From assembly GCF_001595965.1 (NCBI RefSeq), contig NZ_LOJI01000040.1, positions 241,780-305,779 of the forward strand: DNA of 64,000 bases, written 5' to 3'. A program made the translations under genes and the position numbers. Under the pieces are notes generated by a model. It was not told the origin of the DNA. It made no database searches and saw only the letters and a list, made by a program, of their open reading frames with translations. The first letter of the stretch is position 1. Each line of letters begins with the position of its first letter. This DNA is from Polynucleobacter yangtzensis (lineage in GTDB: Bacteria; Pseudomonadota; Gammaproteobacteria; Burkholderiales; Burkholderiaceae). Shown piece by piece: positions 1 to 8,933 of the stretch.

Positions 1-188
1 ACGGCAACCTTGGCGATATCTCCGCCAGCGCTACCAACATAACAAAAGCCAATCCCTTCATTTCCATCCTTGCCGCGAACTTTCACTAGACAATAATGAC
101 GCTCAGAAACGGTGCGAGTAGAAAATGAGGTGACCTTGTCTAAAGGTACCGCTACAGAAGCAACTTGGATGGATTCAATAATCGGCAT
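1..188 (-). CDS. enolase-superfamily enzyme (mandelate racemase/muconate cycloisomerase type), N-terminal fragment
   Basis: Only the first 62 codons are inside the window; the gene runs off the left edge. The visible peptide starts MPIIESIQVASV and continues with a VPLDKVTSFSTRT stretch, a YCLVKVRGKDG strand and a GIGFCYVGSAGG segment. This is the alpha+beta capping domain that determines substrate in mandelate racemase/muconate-lactonising enzymes; the catalytic barrel is not visible. It is divergent from the 3-hydroxyacyl-CoA dehydrogenase at 294, so a shared catabolic role is possible but unproven. The substrate cannot be named from this fragment. Confidence 0.65.
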   Translation of the reverse strand, partial: MPIIESIQVASVAVPLDKVTSFSTRTVSERHYCLVKVRGKDGNEGIGFCYVGSAGGDIAKVA

Positions 189-293
189 CTAAACTCCTTA
201 ATCAAAAAATGATTGTATCCAGAATTTAAATTGCCGGCAGGGGTCTAAATAAGGAATAATCGACTCATTCCTAATAGCATACGCAGGTTGAAA

Positions 294-1220
294 ATGAGCA
301 AAGTGGTTGTCATCGGAACGGGAACTATGGGTGTTGGCATTGCTGCTGGATTTTTAGCCAGTGGCGCCAACATTGTCATGCTGGGTCGCACCCCAGAGAA
401 GGCTTTGTCCTGCCTCGACTCCATTAGGTCATGTGCAGATTCAATTAACACCGACTGGTCCAAGACAAATCTCTCATTACAAAGCGGTGACATTGAAATC
501 TGGCAAGACTGGGATGATGTGGATTTTGTGATTGAAACAGTATCCGAGCAACTGCAATTAAAGCAGGACATCTTTGCCCTGCTAGACCAACGTGTTCCGC
601 CTCACATTCCCATTGGTAGCAATAGTTCTGGCTTTCCTATCAGCGATATTGCAAATGATCTAGCAACAGCACATCGCATGTTTAATGCCCACTACTTTAT
701 GCCTGCACATATCGTGCCACTGGTAGAAATTGTTACAGGGAAACGTTCTGATTTAGCCTTGGCAGAAAAGCTCTGTCAGTTTTATCGCACCCACAGCAAG
801 AAGCCGGTGCTAGTTAAAAAAGATATCCCGGGGTTTTTGGCAAATCGCATTCAGCATGCATTAATGCGTGAAGCACTCTCGCTTGTAGAAGAAGGTGTCG
901 CCACTCCTGATGATATCGATACCGCGGTTCGCTATAGCTTTGGATTTCGCTACGCTGCAGTTGGGCCCATGACTCAAAAAGAAATCTCCGGCTGGGAAGG
1001 CATGACCTTAGCCGCAGAATTGATATACCCCTCCCTGTCTAATATTACTCAACCACCAAACTGTGTGACCAATTTAGTTAAAAGTGGCAAAACTGGCATC
1101 GCTAAGGGCGCTGGCTTTAAAGACTGGCCGACTCATGAGGCAAACCTAATGAAGCAGAAGTACGAAAAAAGGCTAAAAGCCGCCTTTGAAGTTCTGAAGA
1201 TCGCGCCAGACCAAGATTAA
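294..1220 (+). CDS. 3-hydroxyacyl-CoA dehydrogenase family protein
   Basis: A 308-residue NAD-dependent dehydrogenase of the 3HCDH family, which oxidises a 3-hydroxyacyl-CoA or related hydroxy acid. The Rossmann fold opens at residue 4 with a GTGTMGVGIA dinucleotide loop. A NSSGFPISDIA segment corresponds to the family's conserved S-N-x-S region, and the MFNAHYFMPAHIVPLVEIV stretch carries the catalytic His. The C-terminal dimerisation domain begins with PGFLANRIQHALMREAL. The ATG at 294 is preferred over an in-frame TTG at 288 because an AGG lies six bases upstream. The divergent neighbour is an enolase-superfamily gene. The exact substrate is unknown; carnitine- or hydroxybutyryl-type dehydrogenases are alternatives. 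Confidence 0.85.
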   Translation: MSKVVVIGTGTMGVGIAAGFLASGANIVMLGRTPEKALSCLDSIRSCADSINTDWSKTNLSLQSGDIEIWQDWDDVDFVIETVSEQLQLKQDIFALLDQRVPPHIPIGSNSSGFPISDIANDLATAHRMFNAHYFMPAHIVPLVEIVTGKRSDLALAEKLCQFYRTHSKKPVLVKKDIPGFLANRIQHALMREALSLVEEGVATPDDIDTAVRYSFGFRYAAVGPMTQKEISGWEGMTLAAELIYPSLSNITQPPNCVTNLVKSGKTGIAKGAGFKDWPTHEANLMKQKYEKRLKAAFEVLKIAPDQD

Positions 1221-1285
1221 ATCTAATTTGTTGCAGCACAGCATATTTATTCGCCCACGCTTTCACATTATTAGATAATTGAGGG

Positions 1286-2740
1286 GTGAATACAAAAGCA
1301 TCTTTTAGCTCCCTGTTCAGCAGGGCTGTCATTATTTTGTCTGGCTGCGCCTTTCTAAGCTCAACACCGGGCTTAGCTTATGCACAGAGCAAGCAAACTC
1401 AAAGTACTGGCCAGACCCGCAACAAGATCACAGTTCAAACCTCCAAGCAAGTTGGATTGAAGGATAAATCTGCGGGCTCGAACTCTAAAACTAGTAGCAT
1501 GAGTCTTAATCCAGCCCTCTTTCAACGCAAAGCGCCAGATGAGCTCATGCTCGATAGCGATGCCAATCTTGACTATCGCGTAGCGCAAGGTTGTTTACGA
1601 AGAAGCTTTACCGAAGATAGTCTTCCCGCAAGTATTGGCATCAATAACAACCAATTTGCTGAATTCTTTAAGAATCAGACCAAAACATTTTTTGATCACA
1701 TGCGTGGGGACTGCATCCCTTATGCGGTTGCTTTCGGTAGTCGCAATCGCTTTGACTCGCTCAGCATCATGAATGGCCCAATTCAAGACAGTAAGACTGA
1801 AGTATGGACATTTACACCCTCAGCAGTTGGTGGATTTTTAATTCAACAAGACTTACTTAAAGATGAATCTAAGCGTTTAACGGAGATTCGCATTCCCTTA
1901 AGAGACGTTCTATACGATCCCCGCAAAGTAAGCGACCAACTACCAGTTGAACTGGTTTGGGAATTGAATTCTCTAATTAAACAAATTTATCCAGAAGAAA
2001 ATAATTCTCTCGAAAATACCAATAGCGTTGTGCGCTTAATTGTAGATTTTGGTGATCGTGAAAAATGGGCTCAGATTTGGGCTGCAGAAATCATTGATCC
2101 TGCCACTAAAGAAGTTTATGCAAACGCTTTTTGGGTAGAGCGTAATGACATCCCGGGTGGATTTTTTACTGGCTCAGGGGAATCTCTTGAGCGCTCTTTC
2201 TGGACTAACCCCTTAAGCTATCGCCGCATCTCTCGGGGCGTTGGCATGGTAAGAGCATCTTCAGGCAAGCGTAGCAAAGCACCTGCAGCAGCAACCAAAT
2301 CTGCGCCTGCAACCCCCGCACCCGCTCCTAAGCAACGTTATCGCGCCCATATGGGCATTGATTACTCTGCGCCAACTGGCACGCCTGTCTTTAGTGTCGC
2401 CAATGGCAGAGTTGCTCACATTGGCTACAGCGGCGCATTTGGTAACTTGATTATTTTGGAGCATCCAGGCAATTACCATACCTACTATGCTCACTTAAGT
2501 AACTACAACGTCGAGCTCGAATTAGGCAATGAAGTGCGTCGCGGATTAGAGATTGGTTATGTTGGATCTACCGGCAGATCAACTGGACCGCATCTGCATT
2601 TCGAACTGAGAAAAAATGGTATATACGTTGATCCTTATGCGCCGAAGACTCAACTTGATTTATGGTCTATGCGTGATAACGAAAGTGGACAACTCACCAG
2701 AGAAATATTATTACTTGGCAGCCCCATTAAAAATAACTAA
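1286..2740 (+). CDS. secreted M23 (LytM) family metallopeptidase
   Basis: A 484-residue exported protein predicted to cut, or regulate cutting of, peptidoglycan cross-links in the periplasm. A signal peptide covers about residues 1-34 (hydrophobic core followed by LAYAQ). The middle 290 residues are family-specific, followed by an Ala/Pro/Lys-rich linker near 325-350. The C-terminal LytM domain has zinc ligands visible as H355-x3-D359 and the H436-L-H438 motif, with GSTGRSTGPHLHFE typical of M23. All metal ligands are present, so it may be enzymatically active rather than an EnvC-like activator. It starts with GTG; a GAGGGG run abuts the start, giving unusually short spacing. It converges on the universal stress gene, with a terminator between. 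Confidence 0.85.
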   Translation: MNTKASFSSLFSRAVIILSGCAFLSSTPGLAYAQSKQTQSTGQTRNKITVQTSKQVGLKDKSAGSNSKTSSMSLNPALFQRKAPDELMLDSDANLDYRVAQGCLRRSFTEDSLPASIGINNNQFAEFFKNQTKTFFDHMRGDCIPYAVAFGSRNRFDSLSIMNGPIQDSKTEVWTFTPSAVGGFLIQQDLLKDESKRLTEIRIPLRDVLYDPRKVSDQLPVELVWELNSLIKQIYPEENNSLENTNSVVRLIVDFGDREKWAQIWAAEIIDPATKEVYANAFWVERNDIPGGFFTGSGESLERSFWTNPLSYRRISRGVGMVRASSGKRSKAPAAATKSAPATPAPAPKQRYRAHMGIDYSAPTGTPVFSVANGRVAHIGYSGAFGNLIILEHPGNYHTYYAHLSNYNVELELGNEVRRGLEIGYVGSTGRSTGPHLHFELRKNGIYVDPYAPKTQLDLWSMRDNESGQLTREILLLGSPIKNN

Positions 2741-2787
2741 GTAAGATTGCTGGCTAGTGGTTTAAATTTAATTTACTTCAGCCAAAC

Positions 2788-2813
2788 AAAAAGGGTCCTT
2801 ACGGACCCTTTTT
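2788..2813. terminator. bidirectional intrinsic terminator
   Basis: Perfect 11-bp stem (AAAAAGGGTCC / GGACCCTTTTT) with a four-base TTAC loop, flanked by A- and T-runs. It lies between the convergent M23 peptidase and universal stress genes and can serve both. Confidence 0.85.
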
Positions 2814-2830
2814 ACTGAGTGTTGGGTGGA

Positions 2831-3271
2831 TTAACCCAAAACTAATACTGGTAATTTTGAGTGAACAATGACTTCGTGAGTCTCGCTGCCCAACAAGACA
2901 CTCTTGATACCTGTACGCTTATGGGAAGCCATCACAATCACATCTGCCTTCGCCTTTTTTGCCCCATCCAAAATACCTTCGGATAGGTTGCTATTTGCAA
3001 TATGAAGACTCTTTACCTTGATACCAGCACCAAGTGCCGTCGTTGCCTTCTTAAATACATCTTTTGCATAAGCCTCGCAAACCTTAGCATGCTCTTTTTG
3101 TGAAATTCCATAGCCCATGGTGCTGTCTGAGTAGACCATTGGAGGCAGGGGATCAGAAACATAAACAAGAGTTACTGCGGCGCCATCTGCCTTAGCAAGT
3201 GCAGCAACCTTCTTCAAGGATTTTTTGCTGACATCCGAACCATCTACAGGTACTAATAAATGCTTAAACAT
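2831..3271 (-). CDS. universal stress protein (UspA superfamily)
   Basis: A 146-residue single-domain cytosolic UspA-like protein. It opens with MFKHLLVPVDGSDVSKKSLKK, the conserved first strand and Asp-Gly-Ser, and ends with the LLGSETHEVIVHSKLPVLVLG tail of the family. The usual nucleotide-binding signature G-x2-G-x9-G-[ST] is degraded: the region reads A-S-H-K before the retained LLGS, so the first two glycines are missing. It may therefore bind ATP poorly and act more like UspA itself, which does not bind ATP. It stands alone, with its own upstream gap of about 90 bases and a shared terminator downstream. Family assignment is firm; its physiological trigger is unknown. Confidence 0.85.
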   Translation of the reverse strand: MFKHLLVPVDGSDVSKKSLKKVAALAKADGAAVTLVYVSDPLPPMVYSDSTMGYGISQKEHAKVCEAYAKDVFKKATTALGAGIKVKSLHIANSNLSEGILDGAKKAKADVIVMASHKRTGIKSVLLGSETHEVIVHSKLPVLVLG

Positions 3272-3358
3272 GTTTACCTCCCCCTAAATTGGACTACTAA
3301 CCTATTCTTTCCATCATAATGCTTATTATTAGCCTATAAAAGAAAAAAGGTAACTTAA

Positions 3359-3760
3359 TTGCTCAAGAATTTTGCTATCTACGCCTCATTTTTAGTCACC
3401 CTAATCGCAATTGATTTGATATGGCTTTTAGGTATTGCAAAGAATCTCTATCGAGATCAAATGGGTGACTTAATGGCTAACGAACCCAAGCTTATAGCTG
3501 GACTTGCTTTCTACCTACTGTATGCCATTGGGGTCTGCATTTTTGTCATAGTTCCAGCGCTCTCAAAACAATCTTTGATATATGCACTGCAATATGGCGC
3601 CCTTTTTGGGTTGTTCTGCTACATGACGTACGACCTTACCAATCTTGCAGTCATTAGAAACTTTCCAACACAATTAGCTTTGATTGATATTGCATGGGGC
3701 AGTTTTGTAACAGCTGTATGTTCAGGTATTGCCTACTGGGTTGGTAGCCGTCTCTCATAG
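3359..3760 (+). CDS. DUF2177 family membrane protein
   Basis: A 133-residue inner-membrane protein with about four hydrophobic segments (near 5-25, 48-67, 73-95 and 108-128). It resembles DUF2177: N-terminal VTLIAIDLIWL, then AKNLYRDQMGDLMA, then YGALFGLFCYMTYDLTNLAV, with the last segment shared by the family. The start is TTG, supported by an AAAAAAGG ribosome site eight bases upstream. It sits 18 bases ahead of the SulP transporter and is probably cotranscribed with it. The family has no established function. Confidence 0.75.
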   Translation: MLKNFAIYASFLVTLIAIDLIWLLGIAKNLYRDQMGDLMANEPKLIAGLAFYLLYAIGVCIFVIVPALSKQSLIYALQYGALFGLFCYMTYDLTNLAVIRNFPTQLALIDIAWGSFVTAVCSGIAYWVGSRLS

Positions 3761-3778
3761 TGCATTTATATTGAGCTT

Positions 3779-5404
3779 ATGTTTTTTCGCCCTCGACTAT
3801 TAGACGCATTTAACGGATATAACCGCACCCTTTTCACCAAGGATGTACTGGCCGGTCTGACGGTTGGTATTGTTGCGCTGCCATTAGCCATGGCCTTTGC
3901 AATTGCCAGCGGACTCAAACCAGAGGCCGGTATTTTTACCGCCATTATTGCTGGCGGCCTCATCTCACTGTTGGGCGGCAGCCGCGTTCAAATTGGCGGT
4001 CCAGCAGGTGCCTTCATTGTGATTGTTTATGGCATCGTCGAACGCTACGGTGTGCCGAATCTATTACTAGCAACTGCTATGTCGGGAGTATTTTTATTTC
4101 TGATGGGTGTGTTTCGACTTGGAACGCTAGTGCGCTTTATTCCTATAGCAGTCATTATTGGCTTTACGAATGGCATTGCTTTCTTGATTGGCTTATCTCA
4201 AATCAAAGATTTCTTCGGACTCCAGATTGAAAAAATGCCTGCCCAATTTTTCCAATCTATTCATACACTCTATTTAGCTGCCGATACTTTTAATCCTGTA
4301 GCTCTTGGCTTGGCCAGTGGCAGCCTTGCTTTATTAATCTTTTGGAAGTTGTTTCAGAATCGCCTGGGATGGCTATCGCATCTTCCCGGCACAGTAGTAG
4401 CCATGGTTGTGGCGACTATTGTTACCAGCACTTTTAACTTGCCGGTCGATACTATTGGCAGTCGCTTTGGCGGCATCCCTTCTGGACTTCCTTCTTTTGA
4501 ATGGCTACCGGTCAGCTGGGATAACGCGCAATACATGGTTGCACCAGCCTTAACACTAGCGTTACTGGGCGCAATTGAATCTTTGCTTTGTGCCCGTATT
4601 GCTGATGGTCTCATTCATGATCGCCATGAATCAAATCAAGAATTAGTTGCGCAAGGTATTGCCAATTTCACCATCCCCTTCTTTGGTGGCATGCCAGCAA
4701 CTGGCACGATTGCGCGCACCGTTACCAATGTTGAAAGCGGTGCCACTACTCCGATTGCCGGTCTTGTTCACGCCGCAACCTTGCTGATCATCGTCTTGTT
4801 TGCTGCACCGCTCGCTAAAAATATTCCACTAGCTAGTCTTGCCGCCATCTTGATGTATGTCGCCTGGAATATGGGTGAATGGAGAAAGTTTATTGATCTC
4901 AAGCAGTTCCGACTACCATACCGAATCACCATTCTCAGCGTCTTTATTCTTACAGTTGTACTGGATCTCACCATCGCCGTTCAGGTTGGTCTGCTTTTGG
5001 CTTTTATCACTTTTATTTACCGGATCTCTAGCCTATCGCGCTGTGAGATTGCTTTAGCGAGCGATTTCCCTGGACTAGGTAACCAGCAAGGCCGCATTGA
5101 TGCTTACCGCATTCATGGGGCAATCTTTTTTGGCGCAGTCAAACTGCTAGAAAAGATTGAGACAAACTTACCGTCTGACACCCTCTTACTTGATTTGAAA
5201 AATGTAATCTATATCGACACTTCAGGCATGGATACGATCATGGAGCTTGCGCATCTATGCAAGATTCGCGATATCCGCTTGCTCATTTGTGGCTTGGCAC
5301 ATCAACCGCTTGAGATGGCTGAACGCAGCAACTTCATTGCTACGCTTCCGCCTGACTCTTTCTACCCTGACCTAATTTCTGGAATTGAAGCGGCGACAAC
5401 TTAA
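3779..5404 (+). CDS. SulP family anion permease with C-terminal STAS domain
   Basis: A 541-residue inner-membrane transporter of the SulP/SLC26 family, which moves sulfate, bicarbonate or related anions. The transmembrane part fills residues 20-410 and begins with the family signature VGIVALPLAMAFAIASGLKPEAG, followed by GSRVQIGGPAGAF. Residues about 435-541 form a cytoplasmic STAS domain containing LLLDLKNVIYIDTSGMD, the region corresponding to the phosphorylatable Ser of anti-sigma antagonists. The anion cannot be decided from sequence; a bicarbonate role is possible in heterotrophic betaproteobacteria. It lies just downstream of the DUF2177 gene and converges on the SafE-like gene with only seven bases between. 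Confidence 0.88.
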   Translation: MFFRPRLLDAFNGYNRTLFTKDVLAGLTVGIVALPLAMAFAIASGLKPEAGIFTAIIAGGLISLLGGSRVQIGGPAGAFIVIVYGIVERYGVPNLLLATAMSGVFLFLMGVFRLGTLVRFIPIAVIIGFTNGIAFLIGLSQIKDFFGLQIEKMPAQFFQSIHTLYLAADTFNPVALGLASGSLALLIFWKLFQNRLGWLSHLPGTVVAMVVATIVTSTFNLPVDTIGSRFGGIPSGLPSFEWLPVSWDNAQYMVAPALTLALLGAIESLLCARIADGLIHDRHESNQELVAQGIANFTIPFFGGMPATGTIARTVTNVESGATTPIAGLVHAATLLIIVLFAAPLAKNIPLASLAAILMYVAWNMGEWRKFIDLKQFRLPYRITILSVFILTVVLDLTIAVQVGLLLAFITFIYRISSLSRCEIALASDFPGLGNQQGRIDAYRIHGAIFFGAVKLLEKIETNLPSDTLLLDLKNVIYIDTSGMDTIMELAHLCKIRDIRLLICGLAHQPLEMAERSNFIATLPPDSFYPDLISGIEAATT

Positions 5405-5411
5405 AGGCGGC

Positions 5412-6131
5412 TTAAGAAATACAGAAGCCACCTTTTAATAAAGCTTCTGGCAAAACCCAAGCGCGGTATAAACCAAAGCCTCCCGCAATGAGCAAAAGCG
5501 AGGCAGCTAAATAACGCACCCAACGATATTGTCCAAACTGGGTGAGTGCTGCAGAAAATTTAGAGATCAATAATAGGTTAGGTAAGGTCCCCAATCCAAA
5601 GGCCAACATCAGCCCAGCACCAGTGAGCACATCGCCTGATAAAAACGCCAGAGGCAAAACGCTGTAGACCAATCCACACGGCACTAAACCCCAAAGCATG
5701 CCGCTAAACCAACGCGACGGACCGCTTGCCATACGCCCCAAGTATTTAGCCCAGTAAGCGGCAATTTTGGAGCTGATCCACTTACCTCCCAGCAAACCTT
5801 CTGATGAGCCCGCTTTTAAAAGACGAATGCCCATCAGTATCAAAATAAGAGAGGTTAGAGCAAACAAGGGTCGCTGAATGGGAATCAGATTTTGCTGCCA
5901 AACCACAACCCCCAAGGCAGCGGCAAGAGCACCCAAGAGAACATAAGTAGTTACGCGTCCCAAATGCATGATTAACTGCAGGTAAAAAAGCTCGGATTTG
6001 GGCCTTAATGGGGTCTCCAAAGCAATGGGTCTCTCGATGGCTGCAGCTATACCCCCGCACATCAGGGCGCAGTGCCAGCCGCTCACAAGAGCGCCTAAAA
6101 ATATGGCAATCAGTAGGCTAGAAGTTAGCAT
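5412..6131 (-). CDS. sulfite exporter TauE/SafE-like (UreH/DsbD_2-type) membrane protein
   Basis: A 239-residue inner-membrane protein with about six hydrophobic segments. The N-terminus has a paired cysteine motif, GWHCALMCGG (C21, C25), and the last helix bundle includes GTLPNLLLI and a KFSAALTQFGQYRWVRY linker. This matches the UreH/SafE group (DsbD_2-like) that commonly accompanies cco and ccm gene clusters, where a role in copper or thiol handling has been proposed. Here it is divergent from the FNR gene and close to the cbb3 island, which supports involvement in oxidase biogenesis. That role is inference; the CxxxC pair could equally be redox-active. Confidence 0.7.
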   Translation of the reverse strand: MLTSSLLIAIFLGALVSGWHCALMCGGIAAAIERPIALETPLRPKSELFYLQLIMHLGRVTTYVLLGALAAALGVVVWQQNLIPIQRPLFALTSLILILMGIRLLKAGSSEGLLGGKWISSKIAAYWAKYLGRMASGPSRWFSGMLWGLVPCGLVYSVLPLAFLSGDVLTGAGLMLAFGLGTLPNLLLISKFSAALTQFGQYRWVRYLAASLLLIAGGFGLYRAWVLPEALLKGGFCIS

Positions 6132-6207
6132 CCGCTATCGAAATAAAGGTTAAAAAACGGGATTCATTACCCATATAGAATAAACTGACTGCATAATTAG
6201 TTCCAAT

Positions 6208-6978
6208 ATGAATTACAAACCTACCGACACCCCAACCAGCAAATGCTCAGTATGTGTACTGGGTCAGTTTTGCCTACCGGTTGGTCTAAACAGTAGTGAA
6301 GTCTCAAAAATTGACAGCCTGGTTAAAGAGCGAGTCCACCTACAAAAAGGAGAAAGCTTATATCGCCATGGCGATCCACTCAGCTCTGTATACAGCGTCC
6401 GCTTTGGTACCCTCAAAACCGAATTTTGCCTCCAAGATGGTCGACAACAAGTCATTGGCTTTCATCTTCCCGGTGAAATCTTAGGTTTAGATGGGATTGG
6501 TGAAGGCTATTATCAATCCGATGCAATTGCATTGGAAGAGAGTGAAGTTTGTATTATTCGCTACGAAGCCTTTGAAGATTTAGCGCGTCAAATTCCAGTA
6601 TTGCAAAATCAGTTTCACAAGATCATGAGTCGCGAACTGACTCAAGACCAACGACACCTACTTTCTCTGGGCACAATGCGTGCGGAGGAAAGATTGGCTG
6701 CATTTTTATTAAGTCTCTCTCAACGCTTAGCAGCGCGCGGATATCTGAATAATGAATTTGATTTACGCATGAGTCGTAATGACATCGGCAGTTATCTTGG
6801 CATTCAAATTGAAACTGTTAGCCGCATGCTATCGCGCTTTGCTGAATCAGGTCTGATTCAAATTAAGCAACGTCATATCAAACTGATCGATATGAACGGT
6901 CTATATGAATTGGCAGGCATTCCAAACCCTGACCGCCAGGGCTGCTCTACCCCAGAAATCCCGATCAAACAGGCTTAA
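6208..6978 (+). CDS. fnr: FNR-type oxygen-sensing transcriptional regulator
   Basis: A 256-residue Crp/Fnr regulator that should switch genes on when oxygen is scarce. The N-terminal cysteine cluster is C13-x2-C16-x5-C22, and a fourth cysteine at C115 lies in the ESEVCIIRYEAF segment, matching the four [4Fe-4S] ligands of E. coli FNR. The cyclic-nucleotide-like barrel spans about 30-150. The helix-turn-helix near 190-220 (MSRNDIGSYLGIQIETVSRML) keeps the E-x2-S-R recognition residues that read TTGAT half-sites. No strong ribosome site is seen before the ATG. Its likely target is adjacent: a perfect FNR box upstream of ccoN at 12243-12256. Its 3' end overlaps the convergent membrane gene by four bases. 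Confidence 0.9.
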   Translation: MNYKPTDTPTSKCSVCVLGQFCLPVGLNSSEVSKIDSLVKERVHLQKGESLYRHGDPLSSVYSVRFGTLKTEFCLQDGRQQVIGFHLPGEILGLDGIGEGYYQSDAIALEESEVCIIRYEAFEDLARQIPVLQNQFHKIMSRELTQDQRHLLSLGTMRAEERLAAFLLSLSQRLAARGYLNNEFDLRMSRNDIGSYLGIQIETVSRMLSRFAESGLIQIKQRHIKLIDMNGLYELAGIPNPDRQGCSTPEIPIKQA

Positions 6979-7235
6979 ATTAAGCCACGATCTACATCTT
7001 TGCTATCTGGTGACTCAATACCAGGCAGGATATAAGCTGTCAGCGCACTAGATGCAGCGCAAAAGATCCAAATAGCAAAAAATCCAATGGTATAGATACC
7101 CTCATCCGAGATATCTGGGTGATGACCAAAAAATAGCAAATCCTGTGGATGCACTATGGTGAACAACAAGCCTTCTGCCATGCCAGCCACCAAAAAGGAA
7201 GGCCACAAAATCCAGATCAGCAAGCGGTACTTCAT
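6975..7235 (-). CDS. small two-helix membrane protein at the end of the cco cluster
   Basis: An 86-residue inner-membrane protein with two hydrophobic segments (about 4-26 and 46-70). Between them lies a LLFFGHHPDISDEGIYTIGFF loop with two adjacent histidines. I do not recognise a named family with certainty. It overlaps the upstream CcoH-like gene by four bases (stop/start overlap), so it is almost surely cotranslated with ccoGH. Association with oxidase assembly is inferred from position only. Confidence 0.65.
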   Translation of the reverse strand: MKYRLLIWILWPSFLVAGMAEGLLFTIVHPQDLLFFGHHPDISDEGIYTIGFFAIWIFCAASSALTAYILPGIESPDSKDVDRGLI

Positions 7236-7438
7236 TTTTGAACCTGCGTATCTTTAAGCTGCTGCTCAACCTTTAGTCCGCGTTTAACTACACCATCGCG
7301 CAAAGGTTTATCAGCTTGATAGTTAATTGCCAAATAAATGGTGATGATGCAACCGATCATCGCAACTGCCGGCCCACTGATCAATAACCATGGCCACAAT
7401 TGTTTAAACCAAGGTTTAGTATTTTGCTGTTCTGTCAT
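7232..7438 (-). CDS. ccoH: FixH/CcoH-like cbb3 oxidase assembly protein
   Basis: A 68-residue single-pass membrane protein. It has a short cytoplasmic N-terminus ending PWFKQLWPWLLI, one transmembrane helix (about 18-38, GPAVAMIGCIITIYLAI) and a periplasmic tail DKPLRDGVVKRGLKVEQQL. This is the layout of FixH-family proteins, which stabilise the cbb3 oxidase during assembly. The ATG at 7438 is chosen because a GAGAGG ribosome site lies six bases upstream; a longer frame back to 7498 would overlap the end of ccoG. It is 25 bases downstream of ccoG. It is shorter than classical FixH, as is usual in betaproteobacteria. Confidence 0.75.
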   Translation of the reverse strand: MTEQQNTKPWFKQLWPWLLISGPAVAMIGCIITIYLAINYQADKPLRDGVVKRGLKVEQQLKDTQVQK

Positions 7439-7463
7439 ATACATCCTCTCCATTACTTTTAGC

Positions 7464-8921
7464 TTAACGGGGAATAATAAAAGTCGATTTTTCATCACGC
7501 GTTCTGGTGATTATTTCATTTCCAGACAATTCGCGAGCAATCACATCAAAATGAATTGGGTAATTACCCGGCTGATTTACCCCAGTTTCAGTGCTCACCT
7601 TAATTGGCATTAGCAAGTTACTTGCAGGCGCCACCTCAATCTCAGTGACGACCTGACCTTGAGAATTAAGCACTTTTAGACCATCCAAACCAAGGGCCTT
7701 CACTTGCACGTTCATATTATTTTCAGATGCATTCATGATCTGAATACGGTAAATATTTTCAATTCGCACGCCCTCAACCTCGCGTGCTAAAGCTCCGCGA
7801 TCACGCATCACGTCAACCCTCAATGGATTACGAGTAGCCAAAGAAACCAAGAAGGCACCAGTAAGCACAGTAATGAAAGCTGTATAGATTAAAACGCGTG
7901 GGCGCAAGATATGACGAATAGCACTTTGATTCGATTCTCGATCCTCAATAGCTCGCTCAGTCGTATATCGAATCAATCCTTTTGGATAATCTACTTTTTC
8001 CATTACCTGATCGCATGCATCAATACAGGCGCCACAACCAATACACATGTATTGCAAGCCATCACGAATATCAATGCCAGTAGGACAAACTTGCACGCAA
8101 ATACTGCAGTCAACGCAATCACCTAAACCCAGAGACTCATGGTCTGCAGATTTACTACGGCTGCCTCTAGGCTCGCCACGTACCTTGTCATATGTCACCA
8201 AGAAGGTATCTTTATCCACCATTACACTTTGGAAGCGTGCATAGGGACACATGTATTTACAAACTTGTTCACGCATAAAACCTGCGTTACCCCAAGTAGC
8301 AAAGGCATAAAAACATAACCAGAAAGTCTGCCAAGGACCCAACGACAAGTGAATTAATGCAGATCCCAGAGTGCTAATTGGTGTGAAATAACCAATGAAA
8401 GTAAAGCCAGTCCAGAATGCGATCAACAACCAAAGGAAATGTTTGGTGATCTTAAGGCGCCACTTTCTAAACCCCCAGGGCCACTCCTCACCGTCTAAAC
8501 GAATGCGAGCAAAACGATCACCCTCCACCTTGCGCTCGATCCACATAAAGATCTCGGTATATACCGTTTGCGGACAAGCGTACCCACAAAATAGTCGACC
8601 AGCAATCGCAGTGAAGAGGAATAGTGCTAAAGCAGAAAGAATTAATAGGAGTGTGAGATAAATCACATCCTGCGGCCATAAAACAATGCCGAAGATATAA
8701 AACTTACGCTGAATTAAATCAAAGAGAACGGCCTGACGACCATTCCAGCTAACCCACGGTAAACCATAAAACAGTAGCTGGGTTGCAAAAACGAGGATAA
8801 AACGCCAACGGGCAAATAAGCCCGTAACAGAGCGCGGGTAAATCTTTCGCCGGACCTCGTAAAGAGACTCCTCAATAACTTCTATCGGAATAGGTTTACC
8901 ACCCGGCGGAAGAGCTGCCAC
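7464..8921 (-). CDS. ccoG: cytochrome c oxidase accessory protein CcoG (FixG/RdxA)
   Basis: A 485-residue membrane iron-sulfur protein involved in cbb3 oxidase assembly, thought to reduce copper during centre formation. Membrane segments lie near 40-60, 84-108, 162-182, 195-215 and 340-360. Two bacterial ferredoxin-type motifs are complete: C269-x2-C272-x2-C275-x3-C279 and C293-x2-C296-x2-C299-x3-C303. Further conserved cysteines sit in FCGYACPQTV (C112, C116) and CKYMCPYARF (C221, C225). The C-terminal 130 residues form the periplasmic Ig-like FixG domain. It starts 12 bases after the ccoP stop and is clearly part of the cco operon. Confidence 0.95.
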   Translation of the reverse strand: MAALPPGGKPIPIEVIEESLYEVRRKIYPRSVTGLFARWRFILVFATQLLFYGLPWVSWNGRQAVLFDLIQRKFYIFGIVLWPQDVIYLTLLLILSALALFLFTAIAGRLFCGYACPQTVYTEIFMWIERKVEGDRFARIRLDGEEWPWGFRKWRLKITKHFLWLLIAFWTGFTFIGYFTPISTLGSALIHLSLGPWQTFWLCFYAFATWGNAGFMREQVCKYMCPYARFQSVMVDKDTFLVTYDKVRGEPRGSRSKSADHESLGLGDCVDCSICVQVCPTGIDIRDGLQYMCIGCGACIDACDQVMEKVDYPKGLIRYTTERAIEDRESNQSAIRHILRPRVLIYTAFITVLTGAFLVSLATRNPLRVDVMRDRGALAREVEGVRIENIYRIQIMNASENNMNVQVKALGLDGLKVLNSQGQVVTEIEVAPASNLLMPIKVSTETGVNQPGNYPIHFDVIARELSGNEIITRTRDEKSTFIIPR

Positions 8922-8933
8922 TAAATACTTTTC

